From the NCBI GenBank assembly GCA_947259915.1, contig CAMYOC010000010.1, positions 1-64,000 of the forward strand: DNA of 64,000 nucleotides. The letters are read 5' to 3'. Numbering within the stretch: position 1 is the stretch's first letter; each line of letters begins with the position of its first letter. The notes below the pieces were generated by a model. It saw nothing but the letters and a program-made list of their open reading frames with translations. It had not been told where the DNA came from and did not search any database. Made by a program: the position numbers and the translations under genes. The DNA is from an uncultured Gammaproteobacteria bacterium. Lineage in GTDB: Bacteria; Pseudomonadota; Gammaproteobacteria; Steroidobacterales; XN24. This document shows positions 25,803 to 33,961 of this stretch, one piece after another.

Positions 25803-27560
25803 ATGACCAAGAAAATCAAAATCCTGTTCGCGATCCTCGCGGTATCCGGACTGGCCGCCTGTGGTGGAGGCGGCGGTGGCGGAGACACCACCGGGGCCAA
25901 CAACCCGCCACCGGTCGTCACTCCTCCGCCGACCGCAGAGGCCACCGGCACCGTCGCGATCTTGTTGACCGATGCCGCGGGTCCCGAATACGACCAGGCG
26001 TTGGCCACGATCCAGTCTATCGAGCTGATCGGCGATGCGGCAAAGACCACGATCTGGGAAGGTCTCGAGACCATCGATTTGTTGAGCCTGAAGAATTTCT
26101 ATGAGTTCTTCGCAGTCGCTGACGACGTCCCGGCTGACACGGATTTTTCCAAGATCCGGCTACAGGTCCTGGGCGATCTGGATCTGCGCAGGCTCAACGA
26201 TGACGGCAGCATCAAAGAGCAGGTGTTCGCTGAACTGCCGGGCAAGGGCAAGCTGGATCTGAACAACCAGGGCCCCTTCCACGTTGGGCCGGGTGAGATC
26301 GTCATCATCGAAATCGACTGGCAGATGAACAAGGCGTTCAAGATCATCGAGACCGGTAACGGACGGGTCAAGGCGCGTCCCGTGATCATGGTCAACATCC
26401 ACTCCTTCCGGGCGGATGACCGGCTCACGCGCATCTTCGGCGTGATCGACGAGATCGATGATCCGGACCAAAGCTTCCGTCTCTGCCGCACCGGCTATAT
26501 CGGCGACAAGGATGATGATGATCACGACTTTGGCGACCATCACCCCGATCGCAACTGCGTGCGCGTGCTGACCGACGCGGCCACCGGTTTCTTTAACGAA
26601 GAAGGTCTTCCGGTGACATTTGCCGATCTGATGGATGGCGATGAGGCGACCGTGGTCGGTATGCTCCGCGCGGTCCAGATAGAGGACGATTATCGTCGCT
26701 TCGCGCTCGATGCGATCGTCGTCGAGCGCGGTCCGGAGGGTACCTTCCCCTCTTGGAAGGGCGTGGCGCGCTCCGCGGTGAATGCGGATGACCAGTTTGA
26801 CTTCGGCTTCGGTGCGGGCCAGGGCTTCGCGCCGGACACCCTGGTCACGACCCAGCTGTTCGAGAGCAGCCGCATTGTCACGCGCAGGGGGGAAGACCTC
26901 GATCGGACGGTGATCGAGGATGGCACCGAGATGAGCATCGACGGCGTGCTGCGGGTATCCAATGAGGATGCGGACCTGCTGCGGGCGGCATTGTTGATCG
27001 TAGAGTTTGACGACGAAGCAGAGGATCTGTTGCGTGGCGTGATCGCCGACGTGGACCCGGCTGCCGGCACCTTGTTGCTGACCGTCGATGGTCTCGAACG
27101 GTGTGTGGATGCCGACATGGCTGACATCTTCGTCGTCGAGGCAGATGAGGATCAGTTCCTCAGCGAGCGGGTCGGGCTGGAGGATCTGGTCCCCGGCCAG
27201 CGTGCCGATGTCTACGGCCAGGAACGCTTCGAAAGCTGTTTTGAGGCCGAGACCATTCTCGCCGACGCCGTGGCCGACGAGCGGCCCGATGCCGAGGCCG
27301 GTGAGGATCGGACTGTGGTCACCGGCGAAACCGTGTTTCTGGATGGCTCGGCCAGCAGCGATCCCAATGGCGATGCCCTGACCTATGCGTGGACACTGAC
27401 CGACAAGCCGACGGGCAGCACCGCGGTTCTGGCCGATGCCGCCACCGCGACGCCCAGCTTTGTGGCGGATCTGGCGGGGGAATACGAGGTGCTGCTGGTC
27501 GTCAATGACGGTGTACTGTCTGACGACGATATCGTGATCATCACCGCCGACGGCAGCTGA
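25803..27560 (+). CDS. DUF4382 lipoprotein with C-terminal PKD-like domain
   Basis: A 585-residue protein. Lipobox LAAC is followed by seven Gly and a Pro-rich linker. Residues about 50-200 form a DUF4382 domain (VAILLTDAAGPEYDQALATI, IRLQVLG, HVGPGEIVIIEIDW). A strongly acidic, His-rich stretch (GDKDDDDHDFGDHHPDRN, about 237-254) interrupts the next region and could bind divalent metal. A middle region of repeated OB-like segments follows (GVIADVDPAAGTLLLTVDG), then a PKD/REJ-like domain (FLDGSASSDPNGDALTYAW). Probably attached to the outer membrane and facing outward. A strong terminator follows. Confidence 0.85.
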   Translation: MTKKIKILFAILAVSGLAACGGGGGGGDTTGANNPPPVVTPPPTAEATGTVAILLTDAAGPEYDQALATIQSIELIGDAAKTTIWEGLETIDLLSLKNFYEFFAVADDVPADTDFSKIRLQVLGDLDLRRLNDDGSIKEQVFAELPGKGKLDLNNQGPFHVGPGEIVIIEIDWQMNKAFKIIETGNGRVKARPVIMVNIHSFRADDRLTRIFGVIDEIDDPDQSFRLCRTGYIGDKDDDDHDFGDHHPDRNCVRVLTDAATGFFNEEGLPVTFADLMDGDEATVVGMLRAVQIEDDYRRFALDAIVVERGPEGTFPSWKGVARSAVNADDQFDFGFGAGQGFAPDTLVTTQLFESSRIVTRRGEDLDRTVIEDGTEMSIDGVLRVSNEDADLLRAALLIVEFDDEAEDLLRGVIADVDPAAGTLLLTVDGLERCVDADMADIFVVEADEDQFLSERVGLEDLVPGQRADVYGQERFESCFEAETILADAVADERPDAEAGEDRTVVTGETVFLDGSASSDPNGDALTYAWTLTDKPTGSTAVLADAATATPSFVADLAGEYEVLLVVNDGVLSDDDIVIITADGS

Positions 27561-27581
27561 ACCGACGCGCGTTTCGATCTT

Positions 27582-27616
27582 GAGAGAGGCGGCCACCGGG
27601 CCGCCTCTCTCCGTTT
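27582..27616 (+). terminator. rho-independent terminator after DUF4382 gene
   Basis: A 13-base perfect stem GAGAGAGGCGGCC / GGCCGCCTCTCTC with a four-base loop, followed by CGTTTT, 21 bases after the stop codon. Confidence 0.9.
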
Positions 27617-27748
27617 TGGGCAGGCATCCCGGACGCGGACGCGTCGGCGTGCGGACGTTGCCAAGGCCGCGCTTGCCTCGGGGCCCGGCCTCTGAGTAAG
27701 GTTCGAACTGGAGCTCAACCGCTGAACCGCCAGACCGCCCAGCCTGCC

Positions 27749-28972
27749 ATGACACCTGATGCCAATTTGAATACCGATGCGCTGCGTCAGCAGTTCCTGA
27801 CCGCCCACCGTTTCCACCAGCAGGGACGTCTGGCGGAGGCCGAGGCCGCGTATCGGCAGCTGCTTGCCGACGCCCCGAAACACCCGGAGGCGCTGCGTCT
27901 GTTGGGCGTGCTCCGCTATCAGGCCGGGGACGCGGACGCCGCGATCGATTTCTTCAGCCGCGCCGTTACTGCCGGATCCATGGACGGGCGCGCCGAGGAA
28001 GCCCTGGGCTGTGTGCTGGGCGAGGTCGGCCGCCGCGACGAAGCGATCCGCTGTCTGCAACAGGTCGTTGCGGCCCATCCGGAGCAGCGTTCCGCGTTTT
28101 TCAATCTGGGCATGATGTTGATGCAGGACCCGCTGCAGATCGACGCTGCGACAAGCGCCTTTGAGCGTGCGGTCGGTCTCGATGAGTCCGATGACCGGGC
28201 GCGCGGTGCGCTGGCCCGGGCGCTGCTTTGTCAGCGCAAGCCCGGGGACGCGTTACAACAGGTCGAGCAGGTGCTGGCGCGCAATCCCGGCGATGTGCAC
28301 GCGCTGGCCCACAAGATCGCGGCCCTGTCCCTGCTCGGCGACGATGCGGGTGTCGCTGCACTGGTGGATCTGGAATCCATGATCCACATCGAGCGTTTCG
28401 AAGGTGGTGGCGGCTTCGCCGATGCGTCGGCACTCAACACCCGACTGGCGGCGCATATCCTCAACCATCCGACCCTCGGCGCAGAGCGCACGACCACCAA
28501 CGGCATGGATACCGGGGAGATATTGAGATCGGCCGAGCCCGAGATCCTCGCGCTGGTGGAGCTGGTCGATGCGGCGATCGAGCACATGATGGATGGGCTA
28601 ACGCTGGATCCGGCCCATCCGTTCCCGGCCAGCCGTCCTTCAAGCTGGTATCTCAGCGGCTGGGGCGTGCGTATGTGGCGAGGTGGCTATCAGATTCCCC
28701 ATTATCACAAAGACGCCTGGATCAGCGGCGTCTACTACGTGCAACTGCCGCCCGTAGTCAGCGCCACGGACGCATCACAGCAGGGGTGGATCGAGTTCGG
28801 CCGCGGACCCGACGACATCTACCACGATGCCAGTCCGGCTATCCGCCGGATCCAGCCGGAGGAAGGCAAGCTGATCGCGTTCCCGTCGTACTTCTGGCAC
28901 CGCACCCTGCCCTTCGATGACGAGCACGAGCGGCTGTGCATCTCGTTTAATGTAGTCCCAGCGCAGGGCTGA
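27749..28972 (+). CDS. TPR protein with 2OG-Fe(II) oxygenase domain
   Basis: A 407-residue cytoplasmic protein. Residues about 15-190 are TPR/Sel1-like helical repeats (EAEAAYRQLLADAPKHPEAL, EQRSAFFNLGMMLMQDP). The C-terminal 200 residues look like the putative 2OG-Fe(II) oxygenase family: WYLSGWGVRMWRGG, the first metal ligands in QIPHYHKDAW, then YFWHRTLPF and ERLCISFNVVP for the distal His and 2OG-binding side. Such TPR-oxygenases may hydroxylate proteins, but the target is unknown. Followed by the DUF1244 gene after 28 bases. Confidence 0.82.
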   Translation: MTPDANLNTDALRQQFLTAHRFHQQGRLAEAEAAYRQLLADAPKHPEALRLLGVLRYQAGDADAAIDFFSRAVTAGSMDGRAEEALGCVLGEVGRRDEAIRCLQQVVAAHPEQRSAFFNLGMMLMQDPLQIDAATSAFERAVGLDESDDRARGALARALLCQRKPGDALQQVEQVLARNPGDVHALAHKIAALSLLGDDAGVAALVDLESMIHIERFEGGGGFADASALNTRLAAHILNHPTLGAERTTTNGMDTGEILRSAEPEILALVELVDAAIEHMMDGLTLDPAHPFPASRPSSWYLSGWGVRMWRGGYQIPHYHKDAWISGVYYVQLPPVVSATDASQQGWIEFGRGPDDIYHDASPAIRRIQPEEGKLIAFPSYFWHRTLPFDDEHERLCISFNVVPAQG

Positions 28973-29000
28973 CACAGCCCGTCAATACAGGAATGGCACC

Positions 29001-29321
29001 ATGAGCAAATTACCGACCATCGACGACGATACCCGGGCCGCGATCGAGTCCGAAGTCTTCCGCAAGCTCATCGCGCATCTGCAGAAGAATCCGCAGGTGC
29101 AGAACATCGAGCTGATGAATCTGGCCTACTTCTGCCGCAACTGCATTTCCAAGTGGTACAGATCCGCGGCTGAAGACCAGGGCATCGAACTGGATAACGA
29201 CCAGGCGCGGGAGATCGTCTACGGCATGCCTTATGCCGATTACAAACAGCAGTACCAGGAGCCGGCCACAGCAGAGCAGATCAAGGCGTTCAAGGCGTCG
29301 GAGCAGAAGGCCAGCGTCTGA
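29001..29321 (+). CDS. DUF1244 protein
   Basis: A 106-residue protein matching DUF1244 end to end: IAHLQKNPQVQNIELMNLAY, FCRNCISKWYRSAA and DQAREIVYGMPYADYKQQY. The CRNC pair is conserved in the family. Function unknown; the fold is small and helical. Shares the strand with the TPR-oxygenase gene upstream. Confidence 0.93.
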   Translation: MSKLPTIDDDTRAAIESEVFRKLIAHLQKNPQVQNIELMNLAYFCRNCISKWYRSAAEDQGIELDNDQAREIVYGMPYADYKQQYQEPATAEQIKAFKASEQKASV

Positions 29322-29452
29322 GATTCGACCGGGCAGTCGCGCAGCGGTAGCCCGCTGGAACCTGCTTCACCAGCCGTCTTCTGCTCAGACAGGCGGGTCA
29401 GCTCTTGGCCAGCCCGTCGTGATTGTCCCTCACTGCCGCAGGCAATCCCGGA

Positions 29453-29941
29453 TCAAGCCGATTTTTTCACCGCTGGTCGGCGAGACGATTTGCCGGCGAC
29501 CGGTTTGCGCCGGGAAACGGTTTTCTTCGCCGAGGTCCTTTTACTCGCTGGCTTGACCGCTGTCGGTTTCTTGACCGCCGTCTTTTTTGCCGCCGGTTTC
29601 TTTACGCCGGGCTTCTTGCTTGCGTGAGCAGATTTCCGTGCCTCGAGCTTTTTCTTAACCTCGATGACATCCTTTTTGATGCCCCGCTCGACCTCTACGG
29701 CCTTCTTTGCCACCGCCTTGCCGGCCTTGACGACTTTCGCCTTGACCACCGGCATCTCGTCTTTGATCCGATGTCCGAATTCGGCAGCGCCCTTCTCCAG
29801 TGACTTCTCCATCTTTAGCAGTCGGGCCTTCAGGTCTGGCTTCTTTGCCTGAGCCGGTTTCCTGGCACTGACTGTGGCCTTTCTGGATGCCTTCCTGGCA
29901 CTGGCTGCGGTTTTGCTTGCCGTTGATTTGCTGCTCGTCAT
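29453..29941 (-). CDS. histone H1-like Lys/Ala-rich protein
   Basis: The ATG ending at 29941 follows GGGAGGTGACC; upstream codons in the same frame lack family character. The 162-residue product is very basic: an N-terminal Ala/Ser/Lys stretch, a central amphipathic helical part (KARLLKMEKSLEKGAAEFGH, EVERGIKKDVIEVKKKL) and a C-terminal tail of repeated KKP/KPAAKKTAVKKP units. Proteins with PAKKA tails bind DNA non-specifically and act as nucleoid or AlgP/HC1-like factors. The central phasin-like helix is unusual for these. Confidence 0.8.
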   Translation of the reverse strand: MTSSKSTASKTAASARKASRKATVSARKPAQAKKPDLKARLLKMEKSLEKGAAEFGHRIKDEMPVVKAKVVKAGKAVAKKAVEVERGIKKDVIEVKKKLEARKSAHASKKPGVKKPAAKKTAVKKPTAVKPASKRTSAKKTVSRRKPVAGKSSRRPAVKKSA

Positions 29942-30279
29942 GGTCACCTCCCTCTGAGCTTGGCGCAGATATATACGCCGCCCGGCAGTCCGGGTGCTCC
30001 TACAATAAGGATAGTCCTTCTTCCACCAGTCAGGAGGCCGGTGACACAGGCTAGTCCGCGTCCGGACTAAATCGTTTCGTACCAATCCGCGGCGGTATCG
30101 ATCGCGGTATCGCCAAAGCAGGCGACAGGCAGCGTGACGCTTTGACCAAGCTGGCTTCGGTGCTGACAAATCCCTGACACATAAGACGGATTGACACCGT
30201 GTCCCGTGGGATATCCGGTTCCCATGGGCTATCATCCGGGTGCGTCGGGAAGGCAAACCACCTGGACAACGGAGCAACC
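29942..30279. other. intergenic region between H1-like and GntR genes
   Basis: About 340 bases between divergent genes. TTGACA at 30191-30196 is a perfect -35, but the best -10 (TATCCG) lies only 15 bases on, so the promoter is uncertain. No gene seen. Confidence 0.35.
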
Positions 30280-30720
30280 ATGGCTGATTTTTGGGCGTCA
30301 AGGAGTGGGCGCTGGCGGATCCGCATGCGCGAGGAGGCCGACGGCAACATTCACGAACGTCTGTTCCGCGTGCTGAGAGACGAAATCGAGGATGGACGCC
30401 TGCCGCCGGGCGCCATCGTGCCGCCCGTCCAGCGGGTCGCCGAGGAACTCCGGATCGAGGCGGATGAAGTGACCAAGGCGATCGAGATGCTGGTGGCCGC
30501 AGACCTGTTAAAACACCGGGAAAACGGCCGCCTGTGCGTCACCGACGACAGCGGCGATGCCACGGTCGGCGACAAGACCCAGGTGTTGTTCGAGCAGAAT
30601 CTGATCAAGGCCGCCCGGTATGCGACAGAGATGGGTATCTCCACCGTGGATGCGACCGGCGTTTTCCGCGCCAAAATGGCGGAGACCCTGAAATCCCGCG
30701 AGCAGGATGAAGACGACTAG
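30280..30720 (+). CDS. GntR-family transcription regulator
   Basis: The ATG at 30280 follows GGAGCAACC. The 146-residue product has the GntR winged helix at about residues 25-95: LRDEIEDGRLPPGAIVPPVQ, RVAEELRIEADEVTKAIEML and ADLLKHRENGRLCVTD. The C-terminal 45 residues are short and helical, so there is no full FadR or UTRA ligand domain; it fits small YtrA-like members. Probably a local repressor with unknown target. Confidence 0.83.
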   Translation: MADFWASRSGRWRIRMREEADGNIHERLFRVLRDEIEDGRLPPGAIVPPVQRVAEELRIEADEVTKAIEMLVAADLLKHRENGRLCVTDDSGDATVGDKTQVLFEQNLIKAARYATEMGISTVDATGVFRAKMAETLKSREQDEDD

Positions 30721-30750
30721 CGGCGGCTGATCCCAGTCCAGGACCCGCGT

Positions 30751-31344
30751 TCAACCCTCATCCATGGCCATCGCTCTGGCGTAGGCCGGCCGCTCGAGAC
30801 AGCGATCGATATAGCCGGAGATCGCCGCCGACTCGGGCAGGATGCCAAACATCCGCATAAAGGCAGCCGTCGACCCGACCATCACGTCGGCGACCGAGAA
30901 ACGCTCGCCCAGCAGCCACGGACCCGGTGCAAGCCCGGATTCCAGCGTCTCCAGCATGGTCTCGAAATCGCCCCAGCCGTGACTGCCACGGCTGGTCGCC
31001 CAGCCACCCATCTTTTCCGCCATCGCCGGCTCCATGGCGCCAGGGGCGAAAAACATCCAGAACAGGAAACGGCCGCGGTCGGGCTCGTCGATCAGGGGCG
31101 CCAGCCGTTCCGGTGCATAGCGATCGGCGAGATAGAGACACAGCGCGGCGGAATCCGCCAGCCGGATATCGCCGTCTTCGAGGGCCGGCACTTTGCCCAT
31201 CGGGCTGGCCGCACGGAAACCGGGATCCTTCCTGGCCTCAGGATCGCGGATATCGATCAGGACCCGCTCGTAGGGCTCTCCGAGTTCTTCGAGACACCAC
31301 ACGGCTCGCGACGCACGCGTACGCGGACACCAATAAAGCTTCAT
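30751..31344 (-). CDS. glutathione S-transferase family protein
   Basis: The ATG ending at 31344 follows GGAGGAG. The 197-residue product has a thioredoxin-like N-terminal domain (MKLYWCPRTRASRAVWCLEE, with PMGKVPALEDGD at the cis-Pro region and LADSAALCLYLADRYAP) and an all-helical C-terminal domain with LLGERFSVADVMVGSTAAF. The W-C-P-R-T-R start suggests a Ser/Cys-type active site. The substrate cannot be predicted. Confidence 0.9.
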   Translation of the reverse strand: MKLYWCPRTRASRAVWCLEELGEPYERVLIDIRDPEARKDPGFRAASPMGKVPALEDGDIRLADSAALCLYLADRYAPERLAPLIDEPDRGRFLFWMFFAPGAMEPAMAEKMGGWATSRGSHGWGDFETMLETLESGLAPGPWLLGERFSVADVMVGSTAAFMRMFGILPESAAISGYIDRCLERPAYARAMAMDEG

Positions 31345-31500
31345 CAGCACTCCTCCCCTCTTTTGCATAGATCCTGGACCAACGGTAGCCGATCAGACAA
31401 ACCGGCTTGCCTGGCGCGCGGCGTCAAAAGAGACTGGGTCAGCACCGTTCGCTTCCGGACCAGCTACACTTCTCCCCAGCCACACAGGAGGAGACGAATC

Positions 31501-31869
31501 ATGATCGGATACGTAACGCTCGGAACCAACGACCTGCCCCGCGCCGCCGCATTCTATGATGCGCTGCTGAGCGGTATCGGCGCCAAACGTTTTATGGAGA
31601 ACGAGCAATTCATCGCCTGGTCCGCCTCGCAGGAACAGGCCGGAGTGGCCCTGACGCGGCCGTTTGACGGCAAGCCGGCGACCGTCGGCAATGGCACCAT
31701 GGTCGCGCTGGCGGCGGAATCACCGGAGCAGGTCCAGGCGATGCACGCCAAGGCCTTGTCTCTTGGCGCTACGGACGAAGGCGCTCCGGGGCCGCGCGGG
31801 GAAGGCTTTTATGCCGGCTACTTCCGCGATCCGGACGGCAACAAACTGAATTTCTTCTGTATGGTCTGA
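31501..31869 (+). CDS. VOC-family protein
   Basis: The ATG at 31501 is preceded by AGGAGGAGA. The 122-residue product fits the glyoxalase/bleomycin-resistance fold: GYVTLGTNDLPRAAAFYDAL, FMENEQFIAW and GYFRDPDGNKLNFFCMV. No specific activity can be assigned. It is followed closely by the ArfB gene. Confidence 0.9.
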   Translation: MIGYVTLGTNDLPRAAAFYDALLSGIGAKRFMENEQFIAWSASQEQAGVALTRPFDGKPATVGNGTMVALAAESPEQVQAMHAKALSLGATDEGAPGPRGEGFYAGYFRDPDGNKLNFFCMV

Positions 31870-31919
31870 GCCGGACCGATGATTCAGCCGGGGCCCGGCA
31901 AAACCGGCCGTGGAGGCAG

Positions 31920-32339
31920 ACGATCGTACTGAAAATCACAAATCGCGTAAGCCTGCCCGAGGACGAGATCGAGATCACCGCCGTGCGTGCCAGCGGCGCC
32001 GGCGGCCAGAACGTGAACAAGGTCTCCAGCGCCGCCCACCTGCGGTTCGATATCGGCGCTTCGTCGCTGCCGAAGAGCTGGCAGAGCCGATTATTGGCGC
32101 TCAGCGATCAGCGTATCAGCCCCGACGGTATCGTCGTGATCAAGGCCCGCGAACACCGCAGCCTGGAGCAAAACCGGCAGGCGGCCCTGGATCGCCTGCG
32201 TGAGCTTCTCGAGAGCATCGCCACGCCGCCCAAGCCGCGCATCCCGACGCGCCCGTCGCGGCGCGCAAAACAGCGCCGGCTCGATGACAAGACCCGGCGC
32301 GGCAAGGTCAAAAGCCTGCGTGGGCGGATCGACGATTGA
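31920..32339 (+). CDS. arfB: ArfB-like ribosome-rescue peptidyl-tRNA hydrolase (non-canonical start)
   Basis: A protein of about 140 residues that aligns with E. coli ArfB (YaeJ): the N terminus IVLKITNRVSLPEDEIEITA, then the catalytic GGQ in VRASGAGGQNVNKVSSAAHL, LRFDIGASSLP, DGIVVIKAREHRSLEQNR and a basic tail (RRAKQRRLDDKTRRGKVKSL). ArfB hydrolyses peptidyl-tRNA on stalled ribosomes, inserting its basic tail in the mRNA channel. There is no ATG, GTG or TTG before GTG at 31983, which would remove the first strand. ACG at 31920 aligns with the normal ATG, and GGAGG lies at 31912-31916; ATC 31923 and CTG 31929 are other options. Confidence 0.82.
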   Translation, partial: TIVLKITNRVSLPEDEIEITAVRASGAGGQNVNKVSSAAHLRFDIGASSLPKSWQSRLLALSDQRISPDGIVVIKAREHRSLEQNRQAALDRLRELLESIATPPKPRIPTRPSRRAKQRRLDDKTRRGKVKSLRGRIDD

Positions 32340-32496
32340 GCGCCGCCACGTCGTGAATCGGCTCGCCACACCGGAAGACGCACCCTGGTCACGGACCCCG
32401 TGTTCTACCTCGCCGCCGCGCTGGCCGTGCTAGGCTCGAAACTGGTCCATGACGGGCTGAGCCGGACGCTGGCTGGCCCCTGAGCGGCAATAATCC

Positions 32497-32703
32497 ATGC
32501 ATACGGAATCATCCATCGTCTGGGGAATGTTGTTCGGCGCCATCGGCTTCGGCTACTTCATGTACGGACGCAAACAGTCCCGCACCGTGCCCTTGCTGTG
32601 CGGTATCGGTCTTTTCGTCGCTCCCTGGATTGTCACCGGCACCTGGCTCCTGGTCGCCGCGGGCGCGATCCTGATGGCCCTGCCGTTCTTTATCCGTGAC
32701 TGA
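32497..32703 (+). CDS. small conserved membrane protein
   Basis: A 68-residue protein with two helices: SIVWGMLFGAIGFGYFMYG, a KQSR turn, then VPLLCGIGLFVAPWIV and LLVAAGAILMALPFFI. It resembles short hypothetical membrane proteins of proteobacteria that begin SIxWGxLFGxIGxGYFxYG. Function unknown. Confidence 0.72.
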   Translation: MHTESSIVWGMLFGAIGFGYFMYGRKQSRTVPLLCGIGLFVAPWIVTGTWLLVAAGAILMALPFFIRD

Positions 32704-32812
32704 GATCCGCGGCGCGCGCGATCCGGTCCGGACACACCCCTGGCGATGAACGCGCCCCATCTGATTGCCGGGGGTTTCGCCGGTCGCGCCGCCGCCTTCG
32801 TGTGGCTGGAAT

Positions 32813-33781
32813 TTATCCGGCCGGGCTGATGTCTGCCGCCGGAACGCCGCGTTCTTCCCGATACAATCGCTCGACGTGCGCAGCGACCAGCGGAAATTGA
32901 CCCTTCCAGCGCCGCCCGTCTGCGACCATATCCGCAGGCAGTGCATCGATCCCGGCACGCACGCCTTCAGCACGGCCACCGCCGTATTGCGGGGGCATCA
33001 ACCATAGCCCGGACAGCGCCGCCAGCGTGATGTCCACAAAGCTGGTTTCGTCGCCGCCGAGCAGCGTGCGGCGCCCGTCGCCGAGCCGTTCCTCCATCGT
33101 CGTCAGACAAGCCTCGATATTGGCCAACACCTTTTGGTGGGCCCGCGGCGAAAGTCTGAAGGCCCGACTGATCAGTGTCTTGAGTAGTGGAAAAACCAGG
33201 CGCACGGCAACGCGCTGCCAGGCCGGCAGACCCGGGTCATCCGCCCCCCACAGATGCAGCGTCAGCGAGCGGTCGGGCAGTATCTGATAGTAGACCCAGC
33301 GCTGCAGATCGACGCCATAACGGTCCAGCTCGCCTTCGAGCGCCAGCGCCTCCGGACTCGGCTCGAGAAAGACCGCCCGGGGCTCGACGCTGCCGTAGCG
33401 ACCCCAGAGATAACGCAGGATATCCGCAGAGTTACCGATCGAGGAGACCACCAAACCGGTGCGGACGCGCAGCCGGGGCACGGTGCGGCCCGCCGAGAAC
33501 ACACCCAGGGCGCCTGCGTTGGGCACTTCCTGATAGGCCACTCCAAGCCGATCGAGACACCAGCGGGCCTTCTCCACAAAGTGGCTGGCCGAAATCGTAT
33601 CGAGCTGTATCTCGGGACCTGTAGGCGGCCCCAGCACATGCGCCATGCGTAACCACCAGAATACGCCGAGGCCGAGTAATACCGCCAGCGTCGCCCCGAT
33701 CACACCAAGATCGAACATCGCGGTAAAAATCGGCAGCGCCAGCAGATACAGGGCGCTCCAGACCATAGGGGTCAGTCTCAT
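32813..33781 (-). CDS. membrane-anchored glutathione S-transferase-like protein
   Basis: The ATG ending at 33781 follows AGGAGAGAAACCG. The 322-residue product opens with two hydrophobic helices (MVWSALYLLALPIFTAMFDL and ATLAVLLGLGVFWWLRM), followed by a GST-like thioredoxin fold (LDTISASHFVEKARWCLDRL, VVSSIGNSADILRYLWGRYG) and a long helical domain ending in TSFVDITLAALSGLWLMPPQ. Membrane anchoring of a two-domain GST is unusual in bacteria. The usual catalytic position has ISASHFVEKARW; activity unknown. Confidence 0.8.
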   Translation of the reverse strand: MRLTPMVWSALYLLALPIFTAMFDLGVIGATLAVLLGLGVFWWLRMAHVLGPPTGPEIQLDTISASHFVEKARWCLDRLGVAYQEVPNAGALGVFSAGRTVPRLRVRTGLVVSSIGNSADILRYLWGRYGSVEPRAVFLEPSPEALALEGELDRYGVDLQRWVYYQILPDRSLTLHLWGADDPGLPAWQRVAVRLVFPLLKTLISRAFRLSPRAHQKVLANIEACLTTMEERLGDGRRTLLGGDETSFVDITLAALSGLWLMPPQYGGGRAEGVRAGIDALPADMVADGRRWKGQFPLVAAHVERLYREERGVPAADISPAG

Positions 33782-33961
33782 CGGTTTCTCTCCTGCCATT
33801 GACCTGTGCCGGCCGGGACCCGGGCGGGCTGAATCATGAGCCAGATTAACTCAGAAGCAGGCGCCGTCTGCAGTCATCCCTGCTCCCGATCCGTCTAAAG
33901 ATCGGCCCGGCCGGGCCGATATATATCGGGAACGGCAAACTCGGGAAAGGAATCACCGACC

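Noticed and set aside
26160..27755. Long minus-strand open frame (531 codons) opposite the DUF4382 gene
   Set aside because: It mirrors the plus-strand gene, which has a lipobox, known domains and a terminator; the antisense product has no recognisable family and a His/Gly/Arg-rich composition typical of high-GC shadow frames.
30191..30217. TTGACA with TATCCG as a promoter for the GntR gene
   Set aside because: The -35 is perfect, but the spacer is only 15 bases and the -10 is poor, so it is mentioned but not called as a feature.
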